Positions 27,191 through 36,924 are shown, counted from the first letter of the stretch. The stretch: DNA of 64,000 nucleotides from Bartonella harrusi (GCF_024297065.1 NZ_CP101114.1:868001-932000), one strand, 5' to 3'. Notes: generated from the letters alone by a model not told the origin. Made by a program: numbers and translations.

Positions 27191-29737
27191 ATGTTTATGC
27201 GAACCAAAGATGTAACAGAAATTTTAAAAAGATGTGGTTGGGAGGCACATCGCGATGAAGTGGGCGATACATTTGCTTATTATTATCTCTCCGATCGTAT
27301 TATACACATCCTTTATGATATCGTAGATTATGGGGATAATGGGGAAAGTTTTCGGTTGTCTGTTAATCTCACCACTGCTGCTTATTGTCTTGGCTGGGAA
27401 TATGATAATGGCGAAAAATCTCAATATAAAAATACACTAATTTCCGCAAAAGAGGACTTTGATATTATAGAATCGGATCTTTCGGAAAGTCATATCAAAG
27501 ATGCTTTAAATAGAGTAATAGTATGGGCACAGGAACAAGATATTGAACAAAAATTACGTGAAGAAGCTGCCGATCACTCTCTTGTTGCAAAGGCTTTGCT
27601 TGGTGATATAGAAGCTTTAAAGGATTCTGAATCTATACCTCAGTTGTATGTACCAGAATTTGCTGATTACAAAATAATGACGCGGTACGAGCGTCTCTTT
27701 CTTTTTGCACAAGCCCATAAAAATGGGGAGTTAGATGATATTCTGGCACGCAAAAAACCTAAACAACGTTTGATGAGTCTTACAACAGCAAATTGTATTC
27801 TTAAAACGCAGGGGTGGATCTCTACGTTGCTAGGAAAAATGTGGCTCTCTTTGCCAGACCGTTTTATTAAGTTTGATTTGGGCTTTGTATATCTCCATGA
27901 TCAGTACAATATCCATCTCGAATCTGAAATATCTAACGAAGAGATTTCTAAGGCTTGCTGGTATGTGCATTTTCATGGACAACGTAATCTCGTACGACCT
28001 ACAGATATTTATGAGTCTTTTAATATGATTGGGGGGAAGGGTATTCTTAATAAGGGAATTGATATTTGTGTAAAGACATTGAATGAACAAGAGTTGGCAA
28101 AAATCTCTGAGCGGATAATACAATGGGCACGTGCTCAAGACTTGCAAGGATCGATAGAAAGCAAAACGCTTGTTCAAAAATATAACTACAATACAGATAT
28201 AATTTGGCATTTGGCTTGTTTAGCATTGACCGGAAAAATCAATGTGCTGAAATCTTATCAAAGTTCTATTGCTGTAGGTACTATTTCTGAATATTTGGAA
28301 AGCAATATTGTAGAGAAGTCTGTTAAGTACGCGGTTGAATTTGCTGAAAAATATCTAAAAATTCTAAAAGAGCGAGAGGTAGCAGAAGCGCATTTTAGCC
28401 CACATGCTTTAGTGATTTTCAATAAAATTGCCGAGCACCTAAAAGCGATGGGTTGGACAGTTTATCGCGATAAAGATTACAATCGCAATGCTTATTTTAT
28501 CAGTAAAGACCGTGTCATCAACATAATGTATAGCTTTGACATGGAAATGGAAGCACCAATCATTGCGTTCAAAGCTTCATTTTCAACACTTAGTTTTTCT
28601 ACTGTTCATCGGCATATATTTCCTGATAAACCCCAATATACACCGATTAAAGAGGCAGAAGAAGTTTATACATTGTCTGGTGCTGAATTGGATGAAGGCA
28701 AACTGAAACAAATTTGTGCGGATATTCTTGAGTGGGCAGATCGGCAAAATGTCAATCAAATCATCTATGATTATGCCGCTTTGCCACCAGACAGTAAACT
28801 TGACCTTGTGCTGTGCCACTTTGTTGCACTTGTTCTGATTGGAGATATTGAAAAGCTTAAATTTTATAAGGAAAATTTTAGGGCAAAAAACCGCCTAGGT
28901 TTTGTAGATTATATCACAAAATATGATATCGACAATGCGCTTACTCTTGCACGGGATTATCGAAAAGGTTTTCCAAAAAACGCTCCGATTTTATCCCTTG
29001 ATCCACAAACAACGTTCCTTGACATGAAAACAGCATCTGTTGCTGAGAATGAGGAGGTGGATGAAGTGGATGATAATGATGATCGTCTTACCATGGAAAG
29101 TGCAACGGCACTTTTGAAAAGCTTGAATTGGTCAGTTAAGAAAATCAATGAAGACGATTATATGGCGAGCTATCAATTGGCCGATCGTGAAGTTGATATT
29201 CTTTATAACGACGAAGTTGCTAAAGATTACCCGCAATTTGATAGCGCCTTTTTAATTAGTACCGGCATACTTGCCGCTGCTTGCAAAGTCATTGATCCTA
29301 CTCATTCTGAAGATTTACCGGATTTAAACCTTAATTTTGAAGCCAAGGGATTGGAAATCTTTGAAGCAGAGGTGAGTGCGGATCGATTAAAGCAGGCACT
29401 TGATGATGCATTAGAATGGGCGGTAAACGCCATTGATCTTCATGAAGAACTCCGCTCTCACTATGGTACTGCGTCTTGGGAAGTAAGCAATGTAAATGAA
29501 AAAACCGATGCGCATTATGGCTTGCTTCATATTGGTGCCCTTGCTTTATTGGGTGATATTGAAAGCTTACAGTCTTATCAACAAAGCTTTTTGACAGGAG
29601 ATCATCTAGGCTTTGATGAGAACATCAACCAAACCCATCTTGAACGTGCACTGATTTTAGCCAAAGAAGTAAAAGGAAGCAAACAACTCAGCTACGCTTT
29701 GATTAAACAGGTAGCAGATTGGCACGGCCAAGGCTGA
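27191..29737 (+). CDS. four-repeat presumed immunity protein (848 aa)
   Basis: The ATG directly follows the effector stop, the normal place for a CDI immunity gene (a second ATG lies at 27197). The protein has no signal peptide or membrane segment. It consists of four diverged ~200-residue repeats beginning near residues 1, 196, 401 and 636. Each has '(L)K..GW', a Tyr-rich beta segment, a '(I/L).WA..(Q/N)' helix, and 'L..LAL.GDIE.L..Y...F' followed by 'LGF....' and a final helix with '.A..LA'. I do not recognise a named family. The last four codons (His-Gly-Gln-Gly) are read out of frame from duplicated effector DNA, so the original 3' end was probably replaced. The immunity role is inferred from position. 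Confidence 0.75.
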   Translation: MFMRTKDVTEILKRCGWEAHRDEVGDTFAYYYLSDRIIHILYDIVDYGDNGESFRLSVNLTTAAYCLGWEYDNGEKSQYKNTLISAKEDFDIIESDLSESHIKDALNRVIVWAQEQDIEQKLREEAADHSLVAKALLGDIEALKDSESIPQLYVPEFADYKIMTRYERLFLFAQAHKNGELDDILARKKPKQRLMSLTTANCILKTQGWISTLLGKMWLSLPDRFIKFDLGFVYLHDQYNIHLESEISNEEISKACWYVHFHGQRNLVRPTDIYESFNMIGGKGILNKGIDICVKTLNEQELAKISERIIQWARAQDLQGSIESKTLVQKYNYNTDIIWHLACLALTGKINVLKSYQSSIAVGTISEYLESNIVEKSVKYAVEFAEKYLKILKEREVAEAHFSPHALVIFNKIAEHLKAMGWTVYRDKDYNRNAYFISKDRVINIMYSFDMEMEAPIIAFKASFSTLSFSTVHRHIFPDKPQYTPIKEAEEVYTLSGAELDEGKLKQICADILEWADRQNVNQIIYDYAALPPDSKLDLVLCHFVALVLIGDIEKLKFYKENFRAKNRLGFVDYITKYDIDNALTLARDYRKGFPKNAPILSLDPQTTFLDMKTASVAENEEVDEVDDNDDRLTMESATALLKSLNWSVKKINEDDYMASYQLADREVDILYNDEVAKDYPQFDSAFLISTGILAAACKVIDPTHSEDLPDLNLNFEAKGLEIFEAEVSADRLKQALDDALEWAVNAIDLHEELRSHYGTASWEVSNVNEKTDAHYGLLHIGALALLGDIESLQSYQQSFLTGDHLGFDENINQTHLERALILAKEVKGSKQLSYALIKQVADWHGQG

Positions 29738-31088
29738 AGGAAAGATCGACACGGTCACTCAGATTGTTGCCCATGCTGGTCTTGGTTGCTTAAAGGGCGC
29801 TATTGCAAACGGTGCTTGCTCTTCTGGAGCCGTGGGCGGCGCTGTGGGTGAAGCTACCGCAATGCTCCAGTTTAAACTGTGGGTGAAGGGCATTGTAAAA
29901 GAGGAAATGGGCGACCTGAAGGGTCGCACACCAACTCCTGAAGAACAAGCCCGCATCACGGCAAGGATTGATGCTGAATTTGCTTCCTTCAGAGACAACA
30001 CCATTAATGTTGCACGGGCTGCGGGAGGCTTTGCTGCGGGCCTTGCTGGTGGTGATGTGAATAGCGGTGCTGATGCGGCAGGGAATGCCGCGGAAAACAA
30101 CTACCTCAGTAGTGCTCAACAAGCACAGATGGAGAAAGAATTAAAAGAATGCCATGATTATTTGTGTAAAGCAAAAGTTTGGGCGAAATGGTCTGCGATT
30201 AGTGGAGGGCAAAATATAAGTCTTGCAGCTGGTGTAGTTGCTGGTGTGCCTGCTGAAATATACGATACGGTTGATGGTTTTGCGCAGATGGCTAGCCATC
30301 CCATCGATACTTTGAAGGCGCTCAAAGAGTTCTTCACAAGTGGTGAGGTATTGGCGACCATTGGGCGGTCCTATGTAGAGCGTATTGATCATCTGACGGC
30401 AGAATATGAAAGAGCAGGGGCAAGTGGCGCTTTTAATGCTGGTCTTGAAATCGGAAAATTATTGACTGAAGTCGCAGCATTGTTTGCTGGAGGTGCTGGG
30501 TTAGCCAAGGGTGGTGTAAAGCTTATTGGCAAGCTTACCGAAAAGGCTCTTAACAAACTCGCTGTTAAGGCTGAAAAAACTGTTGTAAAAGCAGGTAGCG
30601 AAGTTTCTCAAACACTCGGAAAGATGAGCGATGAAGTTATTGCAACTCAATATTTGGGGCAGGAAAGAAAATTCTGGTCAGCGGATCCCGTTGAGGTTGA
30701 GTTTGAAATGACTTACAAGGGAGAAAAAATTACTCAGAAAAATAAAATTTATCAGAGAGATGATCTGTTCGATCCTAATAGAATTTCTGAGTGGAAAGTA
30801 AAAGGAGAAACGGTGTGGGGTACAAATATTGAAAGGATGAAGGCAGGGAACGCTCCTATTGGTTTTGATGGTAAGTCTGTTGAATTGCATCATATGCTAC
30901 AAACGCCAGATGGTCCCTTAGCAGAGGTTACTAATGCATTTCATAACGAACATCACTCTGTTATTCATATTAATCCCAACACCATGGGATCAGGTATCGA
31001 TAGACAGCAGTTTAATAAATGGAGAGAAAAATATTGGAAAGATCGCGCTAAGACTATAGAAGAAAAGATGCAGATAGAAAAACAATAA
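29715..31088 (+). pseudogene. orphan effector C-terminal cassette 2 with LHH-type nuclease toxin
   Basis: The open frame starts after a TAG at 29712 and has no proper start codon or signal; the first candidate is GTG 29832. It begins in the effector scaffold ('GTAKAEGKIDTV'), includes AENNYLSSAQQAQ, a diverged pre-toxin region, and a toxin end with 'IYQRDDLFDPNRISEW', 'GTNIERM..G.APIGFDGKSVELHH', 'DGPLAEV', 'HHSVIHINP' and 'WREKYWKDRA'. This matches the LHH subgroup of HNH/ENDO VII nucleases found at the ends of CDI-type toxins. It is most likely a silent tip that becomes expressed only by recombination into the main effector gene, or simply a displaced former tip. Confidence 0.8.
29718..30128 (+). 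repeat. duplicated effector scaffold, short copy (411 bp)
   Basis: This is nearly identical to 25706-26116 in the main effector gene and to the matching part of both other cassettes. The left border is sharp: the shared 'attgg' at 29718-29722 joins immunity-gene sequence to effector sequence, suggesting a recombination junction. The right border lies just after the AENNYLSSAQQAQ codons, beyond which similarity is lower. Confidence 0.9.
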
Positions 31089-31105
31089 GTTATGGAGAAT
31101 AATCG

Positions 31106-31576
31106 ATGAAGATTTATACTTTGGATGATGTTGTACAATTAGTTGATAAATACAGTGATGATATCAATTTGGGTACTTCAGATCATGGACCTGATGATAT
31201 AGTGATTGAAAAGGCTGAGAACGCTCTTGGTTTGCAATTTACATCTTCTTATAAAAGTTTTTTAAAAAGTTATGGAGGAGGAGACATTGGTGGTGAAGAA
31301 ATCTTCAGTCTTTATGAGAATAGTGTAGGTATTCCTGCTGGTGATATTGTTTACTACAACTTACAAGATAGAAAACATGGTTTTGCAACACCAGAACAGC
31401 TTGTTGTGAGTAGAACAGATTTTGGTGAGACATTTTACTTTGATTATACTCAGTTTCGGGATGGTGAATGTCCGCTCTATCTTAAATTTCCACCTAGAGA
31501 TCCTCAATATTATGCGAGTAATTTTTATGAATTTTTATGTAAAAAAATTAAGGATAATCTTGGTTATGATTCATGA
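31106..31576 (+). CDS. SUKH (SMI1/KNR4) family immunity protein, first of three
   Basis: This 156-residue cytoplasmic protein shows the SUKH fold signature: 'IEKAE..LGLQF..SYK.FLK.YGGG.IGGEEI.SLY' (residues about 30-75), followed by a conserved 'TPEQLVV' and 'ETFYFDYTQF..GECPLY' core. SUKH proteins are well-known immunity partners of polymorphic nuclease toxins. It starts 18 bases after the LHH toxin cassette behind a GGAGAA site, so it presumably neutralises that toxin. Its stop overlaps the start of the next paralogue by four bases (ATGA). Confidence 0.85.
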   Translation: MKIYTLDDVVQLVDKYSDDINLGTSDHGPDDIVIEKAENALGLQFTSSYKSFLKSYGGGDIGGEEIFSLYENSVGIPAGDIVYYNLQDRKHGFATPEQLVVSRTDFGETFYFDYTQFRDGECPLYLKFPPRDPQYYASNFYEFLCKKIKDNLGYDS

Positions 31577-32043
31577 AAATTTATACTTTAACTGATGTTG
31601 CACAATTAGTTGATAAATATGGTGATGATGTCAATTTTGCTACTGAAGATAAGGCAGTTGATGATATAGTGATTAAGGAGGCTGAAGAAATTCTCGGTTT
31701 GCAGTTTACAATTTCTTATAAAGATTTTTTAAAAAATTATAAAGGGGGAGATATTGGTGGTGAAGAAATCTATAGTCTTTATGAGAATCCTATGGGTATT
31801 CCTGCTGATGATATTGTTTACTACAACTTACAAGATAGAAAACATGGTTTTGCAACACCAGAACAGCTTGTTGTCAGTAGAACAGATTTTGGTGAGACAT
31901 TTTACTTTGATTATACTCAGTTTCGGGATGGCGAATGTCCACTCTATCTTAAATTTCCACCTAGAGATCCCCTTTATTATGCAAGCAATTTTTATGAATT
32001 TTTATGCAAAAGAATTAAGGAGCATGCAGGGGAGGATTCATGA
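31573..32043 (+). CDS. SUKH family immunity protein, second of three
   Basis: This 156-residue protein is closely related to the preceding one: the region 'GIPA.DIVYYNLQDRKHGFATPEQLVVSRTDFGETFYFDYTQF' is nearly the same in both, written here in two parts of the chain (about residues 75-130), whereas residues 10-50 differ more. The conserved 'LGLQFT.SYK.FLKNY' and 'GGDIGGEEI' segments place it in SUKH. It overlaps both neighbours by four bases, so the three genes are translationally coupled. The pattern of a constant half and a variable half suggests diversification towards different toxins, which is an inference. Confidence 0.85.
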   Translation: MKIYTLTDVAQLVDKYGDDVNFATEDKAVDDIVIKEAEEILGLQFTISYKDFLKNYKGGDIGGEEIYSLYENPMGIPADDIVYYNLQDRKHGFATPEQLVVSRTDFGETFYFDYTQFRDGECPLYLKFPPRDPLYYASNFYEFLCKRIKEHAGEDS

Positions 32044-32639
32044 AAACCTATACCTTAGATGATGTCAGAGAATTAGTTGATAAATATGAAGGCGATATTG
32101 TCAATTTTGGGGCTGAAGACGATGAAGACAATGAAACTGATGATCTTGTGATTGAAAAAGCGGAGAAAGCTCTCGGTCTACAATTCACAATATCTTATAA
32201 AGTTTTTTTAAAAAAATATGGAGGAGGAGAAATTGGTGGTGAAGAAATATATAGTCTTTATGGTGATTGTGGGGAAGGTATTCCTGCAGGTGATATTGTT
32301 TACCGAAATTTGATCGATAGAAGAGATGGTTTTACGACACCAGAACAACTCGTTGTGAGTTATGATCTTGATGAAACCTTTTATTTTGATTACACGCAGT
32401 TTCGGGATGGTGAATGCCCACTCTATGTCAGGTTTGCGGATGAGGAGTGCGAATATTACGCCAGTAATTTTTATGAATTCTTGTGCAAAAGAATCAAAGT
32501 GCATGCAGGAGAGGATATAGAACAGGTCTATGTGGGTGATGAGACAGGGCATGAAAAGACTGAGCAAACACCCCCTCCGCAACCTCTCCCTTTTTACAAG
32601 AGTCTTTGGAAAAAACTATGGCGGAGGGACAATTCCTGA
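32040..32639 (+). CDS. SUKH family immunity protein, third of three, with C-terminal extension
   Basis: This 199-residue member has the same SUKH core as its two upstream neighbours ('LGLQFTISYK.FLKKYGGG.IGGEEIYSLYG') and an added ~45-residue tail containing 'VYVGDETGHEKTEQTPPPQ' and a Lys/Arg/Trp-rich end. The tail recurs almost unchanged in the SUKH gene at 34841-35431, showing that the 3' halves of these genes and the following spacer were duplicated together. It starts at an ATG overlapping the previous stop by four bases. Confidence 0.85.
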   Translation: MKTYTLDDVRELVDKYEGDIVNFGAEDDEDNETDDLVIEKAEKALGLQFTISYKVFLKKYGGGEIGGEEIYSLYGDCGEGIPAGDIVYRNLIDRRDGFTTPEQLVVSYDLDETFYFDYTQFRDGECPLYVRFADEECEYYASNFYEFLCKRIKVHAGEDIEQVYVGDETGHEKTEQTPPPQPLPFYKSLWKKLWRRDNS

Positions 32640-32822
32640 AAACCTAGACCTCAGATGATATTGTACAATTGGTTGCAAAGAGAAACCTTATGCAGACCAA
32701 AGAAGCAACAAAGATAAAAAACGTGGCAGAGACCTCTATCGTGATGAAATAGGGAGACGCATGTCTTTTATTCTCTCCTTGATCGCATTGATCCAAACAA
32801 GTTTCTTGGCACTCTTTTAAAT
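32640..32822 (+). pseudogene. mosaic spacer with remnants of two immunity-gene starts
   Basis: Bases 32637-32680 resemble the 5' end of a SUKH gene (Lys-Thr-stop-Thr-Ser-Asp-Asp, then 'QLV'). From ATG 32690 to about 32800 the DNA resembles the first ~100 bases of the 848-residue immunity gene at 27197 ('ACCAAAGA.G.AACA', then 'CG.GATGAA.T.GG'), with frameshifts. The next base, 32823, begins the 1310-bp effector repeat. A nearly identical spacer lies at 35431-35614. These are leftovers of immunity genes that once occupied this position. Confidence 0.6.
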
Positions 32823-34132
32823 CTGAGTTTAAACACTGGGATTATAAATCCCAAGGTCTGACAGAAGCCGGTGCGGCTTTGGTGGCCTTGGTTGTGACAG
32901 CAGTGACAGCTGGTGCTGCTTCCACAGCTGCTGGTGCCATGACCAGTGCTTTGGGTGTTGGTTCTAACACCGCCATGAATGCGGCGATGCAAGCCGGTGT
33001 GCAAGCGCTGATCAATAAAAGCGCTGTAGCGCTTGTCAATAATCGTGGTGATATTGCCGCCGCATTGCATGAGCTTAGCTCTTCCAAGACACTCCTCAGC
33101 ATTGTCTCTTCGATGGTGACAGCAGGTTTGACCAGCCAATTGACAGATATGGCAGGGGTTGGTCAATCTTTGCCCAAAACGGCTCCTTTTGCAGAGCGGA
33201 TTGCCCATGAAGCAGAAAAGAACCTGATCAAAGCCTCCATTGGCGCGGGTGTGCAAACGGTTCTTGAAGGTGGCTCTCTTGAGAAGAACTTTTTTACCAA
33301 TCTGCGCACTGCTCTGTCTGATACGGTTGGCAAGACATTGGCGGAAGAAATTGGCACGGCCAAGGCTGAAGGAAAGATCGACACGGTCACTCAGATTGTT
33401 GCCCATGCTGGTCTTGGTTGCTTAAAGGGCGCTATTGCAAACGGTGCTTGCTCTTCTGGAGCCGTGGGCGGCGCTGTGGGTGAAGCTACCGCAATGCTCC
33501 AGTTTAAACTGTGGGTGAAGGGCATTGTAAAAGAGGAAATGGGCGACCTGAAGGGTCGCACACCAACTCCTGAAGAACAAGCCCGCATCACGGCAAGGAT
33601 TGATGCTGAATTTGCTTCCTTTAGAGACAACACCATTAATGTTGCACGGGCTGCGGGAGGCTTTGCTGTGGGTCTTGCTGGTGGTGATGTGAATAGCGGT
33701 GCTGATGCGGCAGGAAATGCCGCGGAAAACAACTACCTCAGCAGCGCTCAACAAGCACAGAAGAAGAAGGAGTTAGAGGAGTGTCCAGATAAGTGGTGCC
33801 GAAGAGACGTTGAAGAAAAATGGCTCGAGATTGATGACCAACAAGATGTGTTTTTTTCGGTAGGTGTGGTTGCTGGTGCACCCGCTGAATTATATGAGAC
33901 GGCTCAAGGTTTTTGGCAAATGGTGCGCCATCCCATAGAGACTTTGGAAGCACTTAAATCTCTAGTAACGAGTGGAAATGTTACAGAAACAATAAAGCAG
34001 TCTTATCTAGAGCGTATTAATTATTTAGAGGAGGAATATCAAAGAGCGGGAATTAGCGGATCGTTTCATGCTGGAGTTGAACTTGGGAAACTATTGACTG
34101 AAGCAGCATCTCTAGTGGCGGGAGGTGCTGGG
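32823..34132 (+). repeat. duplicated effector scaffold, cassette 3 copy (1310 bp)
   Basis: Near-identical to 25179-26488 and 35615-36924. Borders are sharp on both sides: the left starts at CTGAGTTTAAACACTGGG and the right ends at GGTGCTGGG, after which cassettes 3 and 4 share a linker different from the main gene's. Confidence 0.95.
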
Positions 34133-34780
34133 TTGGTCAAAGGAGGCGTGAAGCTTGGCGAAAAGGCTCTGATCAAGTTCATAGCTCGGAAAGATTTTGC
34201 CCAATTTGCTTCTAAGAAAAACCTTGCCAAACTTGCTGCTCAGGCAGATCCTGCCAAATATGCTGCGAAGAAAGGCCTAACCAAACTTGCTGCTAAAGAC
34301 AAAAAACTTTGGTTAAAAGAAAAACCCACTCAATTTACCGATAGCAAAACGGGACAGACAAACAAAGTCTATCAGAGAAACGATCTGTTCGATCCTGACA
34401 GAGTTTCTAAATGGACTGAGAAAGGGAAAACAATATGGGGCACCAATATTGAGAGAATGGCAACAGGAAGCGCACCTAAGGGTTTTGATGGTAAGTCTGT
34501 TGAGTTACATCATCTGAAGCAAACGCATGATGGTCCCCTAGCAGAAATGAGTAGTACAGATCATAAAAAATATACTTCCGTGATTCATGTTGACCCCAAG
34601 ACACATCAGTCACTTATCGATAGAACAAAATTTGATCGGTGGAGAGAGGAATATTGGAAGGAACGCGTTCAAGGGTATAGAGAACAAAAAAACAATAATT
34701 TAGGAGGAATGATTGATATGAAATGGGGTATCATAGGGATAGATTTTGGAAAATGGGGACAAACGAAGGAGCAGAGATAA
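32823..34780 (+). pseudogene. orphan effector C-terminal cassette 3 with LHH-type nuclease toxin
   Basis: The frame is open from 32792, after a TGA, but has no plausible ATG/RBS; TTG 32879 is the first possible start. It carries the full 1310-bp scaffold copy (DUF637-like region, AENNYL, pre-toxin), then a Lys/Ala-rich linker with 'KK.LAKLAA..DPAKYAAKKGLTKLAAK', and an LHH nuclease end: 'VYQRNDLFDPDRVSKW', 'GTNIERM', 'GFDGKSVELHHLKQ', 'DGPLAEM', 'SVIHVDP'. It ends in 'GIIGIDFGKWGQ', which cassette 2 lacks. No signal or TPS domain is present, so it cannot be exported by itself. Confidence 0.8.
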
Positions 34781-34840
34781 GCTGCGGTTAATTGAAAAGA
34801 GACAAAAAAAACTTATAGAAGAATGTATGGAGAATGATCG

Positions 34841-35431
34841 ATGAAAACTTATACCTTAGATGATGTCAGAGAATTAGTTGATAAATATGAAGGGGATATC
34901 GTTAATTTTGCTAGCAAGGATAAGGAGGCTGATGAACTCATGATTGAAAAAGCTGAAAAAGCTCTCGGTTTGCAGTTTACAACGTCTTACAAAGCTTTTT
35001 TAAAATATTATAAAGGGGGAGACATTGGTGGTGAGGACATTTATAGTCTTTATGAGGATTGTGCACCCACTTCCGATTTTAGTATTGTTTTTCAAAACTT
35101 AAATGATAGAAAACGTGGTTTTGTGACACCGGAACAACTTGTTGTGTGTGATGCTGATTTTGGTGAAACCTTTTACTTTGATTATACGCAGTTTCGGGAT
35201 GGTGAGTGCCCACTCTATGTCATGTTTGCGGATGAGGAGTGCGAATATTACGCCAGTAATTTTTATGAATTCTTGTGCAAAAGAATCAAAGTGCATGCAG
35301 GAGAGGATATAGAACAGGTCTATGTGGGTGATGAGACAGGGCATGAAAAGACTGAGCAAACACCCCCTCCGCAACCTCTCCCTTTTTACAAGCGTTTTTG
35401 GAAAAAACTATGGCGGAGGGACAATTCCTGA
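34841..35431 (+). CDS. SUKH family immunity protein of cassette 3
   Basis: This 196-residue SUKH protein begins 60 bases after the cassette 3 toxin, behind GGAGAA. The core 'LGLQFT.SYKAFLKYYKGGDIGGEDIYSLYED' and 'TPEQLVV', 'ETFYFDYTQF' are conserved. The region around residues 65-90 ('CAPTSDFSIVFQNLNDRKRGF') differs from the three genes at 31-32.6 kb, as expected if it contacts a different toxin variant. Its 3' third and tail match the gene at 32040-32639 almost base for base. Confidence 0.85.
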   Translation: MKTYTLDDVRELVDKYEGDIVNFASKDKEADELMIEKAEKALGLQFTTSYKAFLKYYKGGDIGGEDIYSLYEDCAPTSDFSIVFQNLNDRKRGFVTPEQLVVCDADFGETFYFDYTQFRDGECPLYVMFADEECEYYASNFYEFLCKRIKVHAGEDIEQVYVGDETGHEKTEQTPPPQPLPFYKRFWKKLWRRDNS

Positions 35432-35614
35432 AAACCTATAACTTAGTATATTTTGTACAATTGGTTGCAAAGAGAAACCTTATGCAGACCAAAGAAGCAA
35501 CAAAGATAAAAAACGTGGCAGAGACCTCTATCGTGATGAAATAGGGAGACGTATGCCTTTTATCCTCTCCTTGATCGCATTGATCCAAATAAGTTTCTTG
35601 GCACTCTTTTAAAT
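35431..35614 (+). pseudogene. second copy of the mosaic immunity-remnant spacer
   Basis: This 184-base spacer is nearly identical to 32640-32822. It starts with SUKH-start-like bases ('AAAACCTATAACTTAGTAT') and continues with the decayed 5' end of the 848-residue-type immunity gene from about 35481. It ends at the sharp left border of cassette 4. The copy shows that cassette, immunity gene and spacer were duplicated as one unit. Confidence 0.6.
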
Positions 35615-36924
35615 CTGAATTTAAACACTGGGATTATAAATCCCAAGGTCTGACAGAAGCTGGTGCGGCTTTGGTGGCCTTGGTTGTGACAGCAGTGACA
35701 GCTGGTGCTGCTTCCATAGCTGCTGGTGCCATGACCAGTGCTTTGGGTGTTGGTTCTAACACCGCCATGAATGCGGCGATGCAAGCCGGTGTGCAAGCTC
35801 TGATCAATAAAAGCGCTGTAGCGCTTGTCAATAATCGTGGTGATATTGCCGCCGCATTGCATGAGCTTAGCTCTTCCAAGACACTCCTCAGCATTGTCTC
35901 TTCGATGGTGACAGCAGGTTTGACCAGCCAATTGACAGATATGGCAGGGGTTGGTCAATCTTTGCCCAAAACGGCTCCTTTTGCAGAGCGGATTGCCCAT
36001 GAAGCAGAAAAGAACCTGATCAAAGCCTCCATTGGCGCGGGTGTGCAAACGGTTCTTGAAGGTGGCTCTCTTGAGAAGAACTTTTTTACCAATCTGCGCA
36101 CTGCTCTGTCTGATACGGTTGGCAAGACATTGGCAGAAGAAATTGGCACGGCCAAGGCTGAAGGAAAGATTGACACGGTCACCCAGATTGTTGCCCATGC
36201 TGGTCTTGGTTGCTTAAAGGGCGCTAGTGCAAACGGTGCTTGCTCTTCTGGAGCCGTGGGCGGCGCTGTGGGGGAAGCCACCGCAATGCTCCAGTTTAAA
36301 CTGTGGGTGAAGGGCATTGTAAAAGAGGAAATGGGCGACCTGAAGGGTCGCACACCAACCCCTGAAGAACAAGCCCGCATCACGGCAAGGATTGATGCTG
36401 AATTTGCTTCCTTTAGAGACAACACCATTAATGTTGCACGGGCTGCGGGAGGCTTTGCTGTGGGTCTTGCTGGTGGTGATGTGAATAGCGGTGCTGATGC
36501 GGCAGGAAATGCCGCGGAAAACAACTACCTCAGCAGCGCTCAACAAGCACAGAAGAAGAAGGAGTTAGAGGAGTGTCCAGATAAGTGGTGCCGAAGAGAC
36601 GTTGAAGAAAAATGGCTCGAGATTGATGACCAACAAGATGTGTTTTTTTCGGTAGGTGTGGTTGCTGGTGCACCCGCTGAATTATATGAGACGGCTCAAG
36701 GTTTTTGGCAAATGGTGCGCCATCCCATAGAGACTTTGGAAGCACTTAAATCTCTAGTAACGAGTGGAAATGTTACAGAAACAATAAAGCAGTCTTATCT
36801 AGAGCGTATTAATTATTTAGAGGAGGAATATCAAAGAGCGGGAATTAGCGGATCGTTTCATGCTGGAGTTGAACTTGGGAAACTATTGACTGAAGCAGCA
36901 TCTCTAGTGGCGGGAGGTGCTGGG
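35615..36924 (+). repeat. duplicated effector scaffold, cassette 4 copy (1310 bp)
   Basis: Near-identical to the copies at 25179 and 32823 and of the same length. A few substitutions (for example an Ala-to-Thr-type change near 35715 and GCTAGT at about 36226) separate it from cassette 3. Confidence 0.95.

Noticed and set aside
32761-32820. A 19-residue hydrophobic mini-ORF with a good AGGGAG site before cassette 3, and its copy at about 35553 before cassette 4.
   Set aside because: It could be mistaken for a signal peptide that exports the orphan tips, but it is out of frame with the cassette, ends before it, and the same DNA aligns with the decayed 5' end of the 848-residue immunity gene, which explains it better.
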